Below are positions 7,872 to 16,537 of a stretch of 64,000 bases of DNA, one piece after another. The stretch's first letter is position 1; every line of letters begins with the position of its first letter. The DNA is taken from positions 1 through 64,000 of the forward strand of contig NZ_FOBX01000018.1 in the NCBI RefSeq assembly GCF_900109945.1, given 5' to 3'. The DNA comes from Bradyrhizobium sp. OK095. GTDB lineage: Bacteria; Pseudomonadota; Alphaproteobacteria; Rhizobiales; Xanthobacteraceae. A program made the translations under genes and the position numbers. Under the pieces are notes generated by a model that saw only the letters and a list, made by a program, of their open reading frames with translations, was not told the origin of the DNA and searched no databases.

Positions 7872-9611
7872 CTACAGTTTGTAGGCCGTGCGAAATCCAC
7901 CCCAGTGCCGGCCCTGCACGCGGATCGGGACGTCGATCTCGCGCATCATCACCGTATTTCCGTTGCCCATGTCACGGGCATAGCTCTGGACCAGATACGA
8001 CCGCAAATTGTGTGCGGCCGCTAACCCCGCCGGATCGTTGAAGATGCGCCGGTTACGGCTGTTGGCCGTGTTCCAGGCGGCATCGCCCGGCCGCTGCGGA
8101 TGCGAATAGATCTTGTTGTGCACCGGCAAAAAGCCGTTGCGGTCGACCATGGCGCAAAAGGCCATGCGCGGGTCCTTGGCCAGGAAAGATTCCTGGAACG
8201 GCGGCAGCGCGCGGTCGGCCCAGTCCAGATATCTGGTGCGGTATTGCTGCGGATTGGTCCCGGCGATCTCGGCATAGTCGGTGTCGAAGAGATCGTCGAT
8301 CTTGACGTCGCCGCGCGCGACCGCCTGCTCGAAAATCGCAGTCAGCGCATGGCCCGCTTCCATGGCGCGGGTGACGAACTCGGTGTTCTCCTCGTGGATC
8401 GACCAGAGCCTGTCTTCGATCTTCTCGCGAAGATCGGCATTGGGGCTGACGAACTGCGCGCGGGCGCCGGCCTTGGACTGCTCGGTCACGCGCAGGCGAC
8501 AGGCGCCGACGTTTTCGAGGGTGCCTTCGACGATGGCCTGCGTCGCAAGCCGGCTCGCGTCGGCACCGCCGATCAGCACACCGTCCATCGAGATCTCATA
8601 GACCGGCAGCACGTTACGCGCCGTCTCGAACTTGAGATGGCAGGGCAGCCGCTCGGTCTTGCGGCGGTCGTCGTGCTCGCTCTGACGCAGCAGCACCGCG
8701 CAGCGCGATTTCAGCTTCTGTGCGAAGGTCGTGACCGCCTTGCCGGCGCTGGCAACGCTCTCGCCGTGGGTTTCGGCCGCCTTGGTCGCGGCATCGATCT
8801 CGGCCGCGCTCTCGCCGACCGAGACGATGAAGTCCGAGGCGCTGGCGGCATTGCCGGAGACTTCGCTGGTGGTGGCGTTCTGCTCGGCGACCGCGCCGTT
8901 GACGGTGTCGAAGACAGGGCGGATCGCCTCGATCGCCTGCGAGATCCGGTGCACGGCATCGGCCGAGCCGGCAGCGTCGCGCTGCAGCGCGTCGATCTTC
9001 TTCGTGATTTCTTCCGTCGCGCCCTGGGTCTGCACCGCGAGCGCTTTCACTTCGGTCGCGACGACCGCAAAGCCCTTGCCGGCCGCGCCCGCGCGCGCGG
9101 CCTCGATGGTCGAGTTGAGCGCGAGCAGCGTCGTCTGCCGCGCGATCTGCGCGATCAAATTGACGACATTGCCGATCGCGGCGGAGGATTCGCGCAGGCG
9201 GTCGACATTGGCACGGGCTTCCTGTGCCGCGGCGCTGGCCTCGTCGGCGAGCTTGCCGGCCGCGCGGACCTGCGCGCCGATGCCCTGCGCGGACTGGGTG
9301 AACTTGTCGGCGGCATGGGCGAAGGTGGAGGCGTTCGATTGTGCCGCATTGGTGCGGCCGGTGAGGGCGTCGGTGCGGTCGCGAATGGCGGCAAGCGTGG
9401 TGGCGGTCGCCTCGGCGCCGCCGGCGACCGAATTGGCGGCCCGCTCGAGCTGGCGGATCATGGCGCCAAGCTCGAGTTCCAGCAGTTCCAGGATTTCCTT
9501 GGCGGAATCGGCTTCGGCGGGAGCAGGCGCGGGCACGACCGGGGCCGCCTGCGGAGCGGACGCAGGCGCGGCCGTCACCGGCTGACGCTTCCGAAATAAT
9601 GCGAACGCCAT
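7872..9611 (-). CDS. Soluble methyl-accepting chemotaxis protein with embedded PilZ domain
   Basis: 579 residues, no membrane segment, with an Ala/Pro-rich N-terminus. The signalling helices have the hairpin tip near 157-185. A PilZ domain follows (about 314-402): R317xxxR321, then E339-x-S341-x-x-G344 where the family usually has D/N-x-S-x-x-G. The C-terminal ~175 residues match the C-terminal domain of the adjacent receptor (NRRIFND, ARDMGNG, RGRHWGGFR). The two genes are tandem paralogues 114 bp apart. PilZ domains bind cyclic di-GMP; the Glu replacement makes binding likely but unproven. Divergent from yebC. Confidence 0.86.
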   Translation of the reverse strand: MAFALFRKRQPVTAAPASAPQAAPVVPAPAPAEADSAKEILELLELELGAMIRQLERAANSVAGGAEATATTLAAIRDRTDALTGRTNAAQSNASTFAHAADKFTQSAQGIGAQVRAAGKLADEASAAAQEARANVDRLRESSAAIGNVVNLIAQIARQTTLLALNSTIEAARAGAAGKGFAVVATEVKALAVQTQGATEEITKKIDALQRDAAGSADAVHRISQAIEAIRPVFDTVNGAVAEQNATTSEVSGNAASASDFIVSVGESAAEIDAATKAAETHGESVASAGKAVTTFAQKLKSRCAVLLRQSEHDDRRKTERLPCHLKFETARNVLPVYEISMDGVLIGGADASRLATQAIVEGTLENVGACRLRVTEQSKAGARAQFVSPNADLREKIEDRLWSIHEENTEFVTRAMEAGHALTAIFEQAVARGDVKIDDLFDTDYAEIAGTNPQQYRTRYLDWADRALPPFQESFLAKDPRMAFCAMVDRNGFLPVHNKIYSHPQRPGDAAWNTANSRNRRIFNDPAGLAAAHNLRSYLVQSYARDMGNGNTVMMREIDVPIRVQGRHWGGFRTAYKL

Positions 9612-9815
9612 CAGGTCACTCTTGTCGGGGAACGGTCGGGCGCTATTTTCGCAGGCTGGAATGAAATCAGGGTTAACGGTGCCTGACTATTGGGCACGGG
9701 GCGCTACGGTGTTACCTTAAAGTCGCAGAGCCCCTTTCATTCCGGTGGGTTGGCGGCCTATAACGCCGCGCTTCCCACGCTCACCTTGGCGCACGATTCC
9801 TTTACGAGATCACGC

Positions 9816-10562
9816 ATGGCCGGACATTCCCAATTCAAGAACATCATGCACCGCAAGGGGCGGCAGGATGCGCAGAAGTCAAAACTGTTCGGCAAGCTGG
9901 CGCGGGAAATCACCGTCGCGGCCAAGCTCGGCACGCCCGACCCCAACATGAACCCGCGCCTGCGCGCGGCCATCATCGCGGCGCGCCAGGAGAACATGCC
10001 GAAGGATAATATCGAGCGGGCCGTCAAGAAGGCGCTCGGCAATGACAGCGAGAACTATGACGAGATCCGCTACGAGGGCTATGGCCCCGGCGGCATCGCC
10101 GTCATCGTCGAGGCGCTGACCGACAACCGCAACCGCGCGGCTTCCGACATCCGCTCCTTCTTCACCAAATCGGGCGGCAATCTCGGCGAGACCGGCTCGG
10201 TCTCCTTCATGTTCGACCGCACCGGCATCATCGAATACGACCGCAGCGTCGCCGACGACGATGCGGTGCTCGACGCCGCGATCGAGGCCGGCGCCGACGA
10301 CGTGCTGTCCGGCGAAGGCGGCCACGAGATCTACGCCTCGACCGAGAGCTATCGCGACGTCGCCAAGGCGCTGGAAGCCAAGTTCGGCGAGCCGCGCAAG
10401 GCCGCGCTGATCTGGAAGCCGCAGAACACGATCGCGGTCGACGACGAGACCGGCGAGAAGCTGCTCAAGCTGATGGATCTGCTCAACGAGCACGACGACG
10501 TCCAGCACGTCTACGCCAATTTCGAGGTGTCGGACGCGCTGATCGCGAAGATGGGCGGGTAG
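9816..10562 (+). CDS. YebC/PmpR family DNA-binding or ribosome-associated protein
   Basis: 248 residues. The start MAGHSQFKNIMHRKGRQD is the diagnostic N-terminus of the family, which rules out the longer upstream reading frame. Members are about 240-250 residues with three domains. Some act as transcriptional regulators, and others have been reported to relieve ribosome stalling. It stands directly upstream of the ruv genes, a common proteobacterial arrangement. A 91-bp gap to ruvC allows a separate promoter. Confidence 0.93.
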   Translation: MAGHSQFKNIMHRKGRQDAQKSKLFGKLAREITVAAKLGTPDPNMNPRLRAAIIAARQENMPKDNIERAVKKALGNDSENYDEIRYEGYGPGGIAVIVEALTDNRNRAASDIRSFFTKSGGNLGETGSVSFMFDRTGIIEYDRSVADDDAVLDAAIEAGADDVLSGEGGHEIYASTESYRDVAKALEAKFGEPRKAALIWKPQNTIAVDDETGEKLLKLMDLLNEHDDVQHVYANFEVSDALIAKMGG

Positions 10563-10653
10563 GGGCCGCGCCCGGGGCACGAGACCGCCTTTCCCCTGTT
10601 ACTTCCGTTCTGTTTCTGTTTCCCCCACGGCGGCCAGCCGCTATCACTGGCCC

Positions 10654-11181
10654 ATGACTGCGCTCCCGATTCGTGGCCCCGTTCGCATCATCGGCATCGA
10701 CCCCGGCCTGCGCCGCACCGGCTGGGGCGTGATCGAGGCCGAGGGCAATCGCCTGATCTACGTCGCCTGCGGTTCGGTGGAACCGCCGGACGATTTGCCG
10801 CTGGCGAGCCGGCTGCTCGGGATTCACGAGGGGCTCGCCGCCGTCCTGTCCGATCACAAGCCGATGGAAGCCGCCGTCGAACAGACTTTCATCAACAAGG
10901 ACGGCGCTGCGACACTGAAGCTTGGCCAGGCCCGCGGCGTCGCCATGCTGGCGCCCGCAATATTCGGCATCTCTGTCGCCGAATACGCGCCGAACCAGGT
11001 GAAGAAGACCGTGGTCGGCGCCGGCCATGCCGACAAGCACCAGATCGCGATGATGCTGAAGATCTTGCTGCCGAAAGCCGACCCACCGTCGGCCGACGCC
11101 GCCGACGCCCTCGCCATCGCCATCACCCACGCCCATCACCGCCAGAGCACGGCGCTGCGGTTGAGGGTGGTGGGACTATGA
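10654..11181 (+). CDS. ruvC: Holliday junction resolvase RuvC
   Basis: 175 residues. RuvC cleaves Holliday junctions symmetrically during recombinational repair, working with the RuvAB motor. The acidic active site is visible: Asp16 in GIDPGLRRTGWG, Glu76 in AAVEQTF, and Asp148/Asp151 in SADAADALAIA. Its stop overlaps the ruvA start by 4 bp. First gene of a compact ruvC-ruvA-orf-ruvB operon. Confidence 0.97.
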   Translation: MTALPIRGPVRIIGIDPGLRRTGWGVIEAEGNRLIYVACGSVEPPDDLPLASRLLGIHEGLAAVLSDHKPMEAAVEQTFINKDGAATLKLGQARGVAMLAPAIFGISVAEYAPNQVKKTVVGAGHADKHQIAMMLKILLPKADPPSADAADALAIAITHAHHRQSTALRLRVVGL

Positions 11182-11795
11182 TCGGCAAGCTCAAGGGCCT
11201 GATCGATTCCTACGGCGAGGATTATGTGATTCTCGACGTCGGTGGTGTCGGTTACCAGGTGCATTGCTCGACCCGCACGCTGCAGCATCTGCCGTCGCCC
11301 GGCGAGGCCGCCGTGCTGTCGATCGAGACCTACGTTCGCGAGGACGCGATCAAACTGTTCGGCTTCCGCACCGATCAGGAACGCGAATGGTTTCGGCTGC
11401 TCCAGACAGTGCAGGGCGTCGGCGCCAAGGTCGCGCTCGCCGTGCTCGGCACGCTGGCGCCTTCCGATCTCGCCAATGCCATCGCGCTGCGCGACAAGGC
11501 CGCGGTGGCGCGCACGCCCGGGGTCGGCCCCAAGGTCGCCGAGCGCATCGTCACCGAGTTGAAGGACAAGGCGCCGGCCTTCGCCAATGTCGATCCCGCT
11601 GCCGTGCATCTTGCCGGTGCCGTCGACGACCAGCGCGCGCCGCGCCCGGTGGCGGACGCAATCTCCGCGCTGGTCAATCTCGGCTACGGCCAGCCGCAGG
11701 CCGCCGCGGCCATTGCATCGGCATCGCGCAGTGCCGGCGAGAGCGCCGAGACCGCGCAGCTCATCCGGCTGGGCCTGAAGGAGCTGTCGAAGTGA
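11178..11795 (+). CDS. ruvA: Holliday junction branch migration protein RuvA
   Basis: 205 residues of normal length. An N-terminal OB-fold (MIGKLKGLIDSYGEDYV) leads into helix-hairpin-helix motifs (LLQTVQGVGAKVALAVL and ARTPGVGPKVAERIV) that bind the junction backbone, then a C-terminal domain that contacts RuvB. It forms the tetramer on which RuvB hexamers load. Overlaps ruvC by 4 bp and the following membrane-protein gene by 4 bp. Confidence 0.97.
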   Translation: MIGKLKGLIDSYGEDYVILDVGGVGYQVHCSTRTLQHLPSPGEAAVLSIETYVREDAIKLFGFRTDQEREWFRLLQTVQGVGAKVALAVLGTLAPSDLANAIALRDKAAVARTPGVGPKVAERIVTELKDKAPAFANVDPAAVHLAGAVDDQRAPRPVADAISALVNLGYGQPQAAAAIASASRSAGESAETAQLIRLGLKELSK

Positions 11796-12322
11796 GCACG
11801 GCCCGCGCCAATCCCGTCGCCGCTATCTTTCGTCGCCTTTTGCGCGCGGCCGGTATCGTCGTGATTTTCTCCGTCGTGGGGCCGCTGACGACCGCCGCAC
11901 TGGTTTCGGTGATGGTGACGGCGCTCGGTGCCGCGGTGCTGCAGCTGTTTCTTGCGCTGCTCGAGTTGGAGGCACTGCGCGCGCTGGCGTCAATCGCGAT
12001 CGTGCTGCTGGCCATCGCCACGGTTCTCGCCTCGTTCCTTCCTGCGGTCGCCGCCGGCCTGATATTCGCGCTCCCAGCGGTCTACGCCGACCTCAACATG
12101 ATCTGGATGGCGTGGCTCGCCGCAGCCGTGGCCGCGGCCGGCTTCGTCGCGTTCGGCATGTTCGTCGTGCCCTCCGAAACCTCCGCGGTGATCTTGCCGG
12201 GTATCCGTTCCGCGCCCGAGGCGCTGAAGCTTTCTGCGATGCTCGCCATCGTCGCCGTCATTCCAGCCAGCCTGTGCTGGTGGCTCGCGAAACCGCTCCA
12301 TCGTGTTATCCTGCCCGCATGA
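11792..12322 (+). CDS. Membrane protein of unknown function inside the ruv operon
   Basis: 176 residues starting at a GTG embedded in the ruvA stop (GTGA) and ending in an ATGA overlap with ruvB, so translation is coupled on both sides. About four to five hydrophobic segments are evident (roughly 17-50, 52-75, 77-95, 100-130 and 150-168), with few charged residues between. I do not recognise the family. Its place between ruvA and ruvB could mean co-regulation only, as nothing in it suggests a role in recombination. Confidence 0.8.
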   Translation: MSTARANPVAAIFRRLLRAAGIVVIFSVVGPLTTAALVSVMVTALGAAVLQLFLALLELEALRALASIAIVLLAIATVLASFLPAVAAGLIFALPAVYADLNMIWMAWLAAAVAAAGFVAFGMFVVPSETSAVILPGIRSAPEALKLSAMLAIVAVIPASLCWWLAKPLHRVILPA

Positions 12323-13371
12323 ATACGCCTCCCCGCATGGTCACGCCCGAGCGCCGCAGCGACGATGTCGGCGACACCGCGCTGCGCCCGCAATCGCTGT
12401 CCGACTTCGTCGGCCAGCAGCAGGCGCGCAAGAATCTCTCGATCTTCATCGAGGCCGCACGCAAGCGCGGCGAGGCGCTGGATCACGTGCTGTTCGTTGG
12501 TCCCCCCGGCCTCGGCAAGACCACGCTGGCGCAGATTGTGGCCAAGGAGCTCGGCGTTGGCTTTCGCGCCACATCGGGTCCGGTGATCGCCAAGGCGGGT
12601 GATCTCGCAGCACTCCTCACCAACCTCGAAGAGCGCGACGTGCTCTTCATCGACGAGATCCATCGCCTCAGCCCGGCGGTGGAAGAGGTGCTCTATCCCG
12701 CGATGGAGGATTTTCAGCTCGACCTCATCATCGGCGAAGGCCCGGCGGCGCGCTCCGTGAAGATCGAGCTGTCGAAATTCACCCTGGTCGGCGCCACCAC
12801 GCGCGCCGGCCTCCTCACCAATCCCTTGCGCGACCGCTTCGGCATTCCGATCCGGTTGAATTTCTACACGATCGAGGAGTTGGAGAGCATCGTCACCCGG
12901 GGGGCACGCGTGCTCAATGTCGGCATGAGCGCGGACGGCGCCAACGAGATCGCGCGCCGCGCGCGCGGCACGCCGCGTATCGCCGGCCGTCTGCTCCGCC
13001 GCGTGCGCGATTTCGCTTCCGCCGCCGATGCCACCTCGATCGACCGCAAGATTGCCGATCACGCACTGAGCGCGCTCGAGGTCGACGCCGCCGGCCTCGA
13101 TGCCATGGATCGTCGCTACCTCACGACCATCGCGATGAACTATGGCGGCGGCCCGGTCGGCGTCGAGACGATGGCGGCTGCATTGTCCGAGCCGCGCGAT
13201 GCGATCGAGGACATTATCGAGCCATATCTGATCCAGTGCGGTTATCTGCAGCGCACGCCGCGTGGCCGCCTGCTCACCTCGCACGCCTTTCGCCATCTCG
13301 GCATCACCGAGCCCTCGCGCGATGCGGCGTCACAGTTCGGGCTGTTCGGCTCGGACGAGAGCGACGACTGA
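12319..13371 (+). CDS. ruvB: Holliday junction branch migration helicase RuvB
   Basis: 350 residues. This AAA+ ATPase drives branch migration with RuvA. Walker A is GPPGLGKTTL (61-70), Walker B is VLFIDEIHRL (about 108-117), and the sensor/arginine region includes GATTRAGLL. The C-terminal winged-helix DNA-binding domain contains GYLQRTPRGR. ATG 12319 overlaps the upstream stop and matches the family start (MNTPPRMVTPERR); the longer in-frame extension is not used. Confidence 0.97.
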   Translation: MNTPPRMVTPERRSDDVGDTALRPQSLSDFVGQQQARKNLSIFIEAARKRGEALDHVLFVGPPGLGKTTLAQIVAKELGVGFRATSGPVIAKAGDLAALLTNLEERDVLFIDEIHRLSPAVEEVLYPAMEDFQLDLIIGEGPAARSVKIELSKFTLVGATTRAGLLTNPLRDRFGIPIRLNFYTIEELESIVTRGARVLNVGMSADGANEIARRARGTPRIAGRLLRRVRDFASAADATSIDRKIADHALSALEVDAAGLDAMDRRYLTTIAMNYGGGPVGVETMAAALSEPRDAIEDIIEPYLIQCGYLQRTPRGRLLTSHAFRHLGITEPSRDAASQFGLFGSDESDD

Positions 13372-13498
13372 TCTGCGCACGCGGAGTGCTACGTTGTCAT
13401 GAATTTCCGGTAACCTCTGTGCAGATGACCTGCACGAATGCACCCCAATTCCGCTCCAATCAGACCGCATCACGGAAGCGTATCGGAGGCGAGCTTTC

Positions 13499-14419
13499 AT
13501 GATCACGCGCCGTCATCTCATCCGCTCCATCGGCGGCCTGTCTGCTCTCGGCGTCTCGACCGCGGCCTATGGCGTCGGCGTCGAGCCGGTGCTGCGGCTC
13601 CAGGTCACCCGCTATCATCCGACCCCGCAGCAATGGCCGGCGGATTTTCCGCTCAAGATCGCCGTGATCGCCGACATCCATGCCTGCGATCCCTGGATGT
13701 CGCTGGAGCGGATCGAGGGCATCGTTGAGCGCACCAATGCGCTGAACGCCGACATCATCGTGCTGTTGGGCGACTATGTCGCCGGGGTTCACCAAGTCAC
13801 GCGCATCATTCCGTCGAGCGAGTGGGCCAAGGTGCTCGTGGGCCTCAAGGCGCCGCTTGGCGTCCATGCCGTCATGGGCAATCACGACTATTGGGTGGAC
13901 AGGGCTGTGCAGCAGGCGGGGCACGGGCCGACGGTGGCGCATCGCGCGCTGGAGGCGGCTGGCATTCCCGTCTACGAGAACGATGTCATCCGTCTCACCA
14001 AGGACGGGCGCCCGTTCTGGCTCGCCGGCCTCGGCGATCAGCTCGCCTTCCTGCCGGCGCGGCGCTTCCGGAGCACGGGGCGCTTCGGCGCCGACGATCT
14101 CACCGCGACGCTTGCCAAGGTCACCGACGATGCTCCGGTGATCCTGCTCGCGCATGAGCCCAACATCGCGCCGCGTGTGCCCGCACGCGTCGCGTTGCAA
14201 CTGTCCGGCCACACCCATGGCGGCCAGATCCGTCTGCTCGGCTGGTCACCGGCCGTTTCGCGGCAGCAGGGCCTCCGGCTCGCCTATGGTCACTTCCGCC
14301 TGAAATGCGATCTCATCGTTTCGGGCGGCCTCGGTTGCAGCATCGTGCCCGTCCGTTTCGGCGTGCCGCCGGAGATTGTCGAGGTGACGTTGGGGCAAGC
14401 TTCCTCGGTTGTGTCCTAA
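13499..14419 (+). CDS. Tat-exported calcineurin-like metallophosphoesterase
   Basis: 306 residues. MITRRHLIRSIGG begins an N-terminal export signal of twin-arginine type. The dinuclear-metal site follows in order: DIHACD (D-x-H), GDYVAG (GD), GNHDYW (GNHD), a histidine in LLAHEPN, and SGHTHGGQIRL (GHTH). This is the YkuE/LpxH-like group with a periplasmic location. Substrates of such enzymes include phosphodiesters and UDP-linked lipids; none can be assigned. A strong GGAGGCGAG site precedes the ATG. Confidence 0.86.
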   Translation: MITRRHLIRSIGGLSALGVSTAAYGVGVEPVLRLQVTRYHPTPQQWPADFPLKIAVIADIHACDPWMSLERIEGIVERTNALNADIIVLLGDYVAGVHQVTRIIPSSEWAKVLVGLKAPLGVHAVMGNHDYWVDRAVQQAGHGPTVAHRALEAAGIPVYENDVIRLTKDGRPFWLAGLGDQLAFLPARRFRSTGRFGADDLTATLAKVTDDAPVILLAHEPNIAPRVPARVALQLSGHTHGGQIRLLGWSPAVSRQQGLRLAYGHFRLKCDLIVSGGLGCSIVPVRFGVPPEIVEVTLGQASSVVS

Positions 14420-14487
14420 CACGCTTGCGCGCCTGGCCGTTTTTGCGCAAAACGGGTGGGTTACCGAAAAGCGAAGGGGCTCGCGAC

Positions 14488-14937
14488 GTGACTGCTCATC
14501 TCGACGGCGAGATCCGCGACGGCCGCCACCACATGCAGGTTCGTGTCTACTACGAAGACACGGATTTTTCCGGCATCGTCTATCACGCCAATTATCTGCG
14601 CTACATGGAGCGCGGGCGCACCAATCATTTGCGTCTGATGGGCGCCGAGCAGCAGGCGCTGTTCGAGCAGGCCGCGACGGAAGATTCCGGCTTCGCCTTC
14701 GTGGTGCGCTCGATGCATCTGGACTTCTTGAAGCCTGCCCGAATGGACGACGTGCTCGATGTCGTGACCTGGCCGACCGCGGTGAAGGGCGCCTCGATCA
14801 TGCTGGCGCAGGAGGTGCGGCGTGGTGGGGACGTGCTGGTGAAAGCTGAGGTGCGCGTCGCCTTCATCAGCGGCGGCCGCGCCCAGCCGATCCCGAAATC
14901 GATCCGCACGCTGATGAAGGCCGATTTGATTTCCTGA
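14488..14937 (+). CDS. ybgC: YbgC-type acyl-CoA thioesterase (4-hydroxybenzoyl-CoA thioesterase family)
   Basis: 149 residues from GTG 14488, which has GAAGGGG about 9 nt upstream. The hotdog-fold signature YYEDTDFSGIVYHANYLRY includes the catalytic aspartate of the D-x-D-x-x-G-x-V-x-H-x-x-Y motif. YbgC usually precedes the tol-pal genes and acts on short acyl-CoA or acyl-ACP. No tolQ follows here, so the usual neighbourhood is absent. A hairpin at 14958-14977 may end the transcript. Confidence 0.85.
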   Translation: MTAHLDGEIRDGRHHMQVRVYYEDTDFSGIVYHANYLRYMERGRTNHLRLMGAEQQALFEQAATEDSGFAFVVRSMHLDFLKPARMDDVLDVVTWPTAVKGASIMLAQEVRRGGDVLVKAEVRVAFISGGRAQPIPKSIRTLMKADLIS

Positions 14938-14957
14938 TCGCCCGATAAGTGATCGGC

Positions 14958-14977
14958 CGATAGGTCATGGCCTATCG
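14958..14977 (+). terminator. Candidate terminator after the thioesterase gene
   Basis: CGATAGG (14958-14964) pairs perfectly with CCTATCG (14971-14977) around a 6-nt loop, 20 bases after the stop. No T-tract follows. Confidence 0.4.
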
Positions 14978-15030
14978 ACTCCACCAATCGCAGCGATAGA
15001 TTGCGGCCCTGATCAACCGATGAGGCCATC

Positions 15031-15498
15031 ATGTCGCGCCCGCCGCTTCCGCCTTTCACCCGAGAGACCGCCGCGCAAAAGGCGCGCATGGCCGAGGACG
15101 CCTGGAATTCACGCGATCCGGTGCGCGTCTCGCTTGCCTATACCGAGGACAGCCGCTGGCGCAACCGCTCGGAAGTCTTCCAGGGCCGCGAGGCCATCGT
15201 CACGTTCCTCACCCGCAAATGGGAGAAGGAGCACGACTACCGCTTGATCAAGGATCTCTGGGGCTTCGACGGTAACCGCATCGCGGTGCGCTTCCAGTAC
15301 GAATGGCACGATGCCGGCGGCCAGTGGTATCGCTCCTACGGCAACGAGCAGTGGGAGTTCGACGAGCATGGCTTGATGCGGCGGCGTGAGGCCTCGATCA
15401 ACGACATCGCGATTGCGGAGAAGGACCGCCGGTTTCACTGGGCAGCGCCGGGGCCGCGGCCGGCCGATGTAGCGGGGTTGGGAACGGATCCGTTCTGA
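15031..15498 (+). CDS. NTF2-like protein (DUF1348 family)
   Basis: 155 residues. The sequence matches the DUF1348 / nuclear-transport-factor-2-like group: DAWNSRDPVRV, YTEDSRWRNRSEVFQGR, and a Trp-rich beta-sheet with GQWYRSYGNEQWEF and MRRREASINDI. SnoaL-like folds of this type bind small molecules or act as isomerases, but no function is established for the family. GAGG lies 7 nt before the ATG. Stands alone. Confidence 0.82.
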   Translation: MSRPPLPPFTRETAAQKARMAEDAWNSRDPVRVSLAYTEDSRWRNRSEVFQGREAIVTFLTRKWEKEHDYRLIKDLWGFDGNRIAVRFQYEWHDAGGQWYRSYGNEQWEFDEHGLMRRREASINDIAIAEKDRRFHWAAPGPRPADVAGLGTDPF

Positions 15499-15502
15499 TT
15501 AC

Positions 15503-15709
15503 CTAATCGCCCTCATTGCTCTTGCCTTTTGCTTTTGGGAGGTCCTCCCAAAACCACATACTGCCTAACGCCGTTACGAAACCGGCGGCCATCAGCATCC
15601 AGCCCTTCCACCAAAGCGCGAAAAACAGGAGATAGATTACTGCCCCCAGCCCTACGACAATAAGGGTGAGTGCAAACATCAGGCTTATCGTGCGGCGAAT
15701 TGGGCTCAT
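15503..15709 (-). CDS. Small two-helix membrane protein
   Basis: 68 residues. Two hydrophobic segments (about 8-31 and 34-53) are separated by a short Trp-rich turn (ALWWKGW), and the tail is charged and Lys-rich. No family recognised. Its ribosome-binding site (GGACGGGGA) is unusually close to the ATG, so the start or the gene itself is uncertain. Converges on the NTF2-like gene with a 4-bp gap. Confidence 0.5.
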   Translation of the reverse strand: MSPIRRTISLMFALTLIVVGLGAVIYLLFFALWWKGWMLMAAGFVTALGSMWFWEDLPKAKGKSNEGD

Positions 15710-15793
15710 TCCCCGTCCTGCCGAAAGCGTCCAGAGGACAATTGTGCCCCATCATTGATGACACTCAAGGGGAGAAGGCAAAGGAATGCGCGA

Positions 15794-16507
15794 CTAAGTT
15801 GCCGTGCGCCTTGCCAGAAACCGCGTGATCGCCCCGCCGAGCTTGGCGTTATCCATCGGCTCCGCCAGCGACACCCGCGCCGTCGCGACAACATCCTCCG
15901 GCGCCTTGCCGTCGCGGAGCTCGCAGCACACCTCGGCGAACTCCAGATCGAACTCCGGATGCGGCTGCACGGTCAGCGTCGCGCCATTGGCGTAAAGCAG
16001 CCCGGCATGCGGGGTGAATTCGGACGAGAGGATCGTGAGCGCATCGTTCGGCGCCTCGACCACCTGGTCCTGATGCGAGCAGGCGATGGCGACCGCATCG
16101 CCCTCGACGACGCCGTTCTCCGGCAGCACCTGATAGACGTGCCGGCCGATGCCCCAGCCCTTCTCCGATTTGCGCACGGTGCCGCCGAGCGCCTGCGCGA
16201 TCAGCTGATGGCCGAAGCAGATGCCGACCATCGGCGTCTTGTTGGCGTAAGCCGTGCGCACGAAATCTTCCAGCGGCGCGATCCAGTCGAGCCCGTCATA
16301 AACGCCGGCGGCAGCGCCGGTGATCAGCACGGCCTCGAGCTTGCCCGGATCGGGGAGTGCGTCGCCATTGGGGATGCTGACCACGTCGACCGTGGCCGTC
16401 GGGTCCTCGGCGCGGACCATGCGTTCGAACATGTCCGGAAACGAGCCGTGCTGCTCGCGGTATTTTGGCGGGACCTGTCCGGTCTCGATGATGGTGATGC
16501 GTGCCAT
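15794..16507 (-). CDS. Type 1 glutamine amidotransferase (GATase class I)
   Basis: 237 residues. The nucleophile elbow GICFGHQLIAQALGG provides the catalytic Cys, and QPHPEFDLEF provides the His and Glu of the triad. Free-standing proteins of this kind resemble the glutaminase half of GMP synthase or gamma-glutamyl hydrolases such as PuuD. It lies 30 bp downstream of the LysR gene on the same strand, so it is probably part of the ureide/amino-compound module regulated by that LysR. Substrate unknown. Confidence 0.84.
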   Translation of the reverse strand: MARITIIETGQVPPKYREQHGSFPDMFERMVRAEDPTATVDVVSIPNGDALPDPGKLEAVLITGAAAGVYDGLDWIAPLEDFVRTAYANKTPMVGICFGHQLIAQALGGTVRKSEKGWGIGRHVYQVLPENGVVEGDAVAIACSHQDQVVEAPNDALTILSSEFTPHAGLLYANGATLTVQPHPEFDLEFAEVCCELRDGKAPEDVVATARVSLAEPMDNAKLGGAITRFLARRTAT

Positions 16508-16537
16508 GTGCCCCCCAAGGTCAAAAGGTTGCGAAGC

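Noticed and set aside
8100..9599. 499-codon open frame opposite the PilZ chemoreceptor
   Set aside because: Antisense shadow of a clear chemoreceptor gene, low-complexity Gly/Arg composition, no ribosome-binding site.
12082..13296. 404-codon open frame opposite ruvB
   Set aside because: Antisense to a highly conserved gene, with no domain or start signal.
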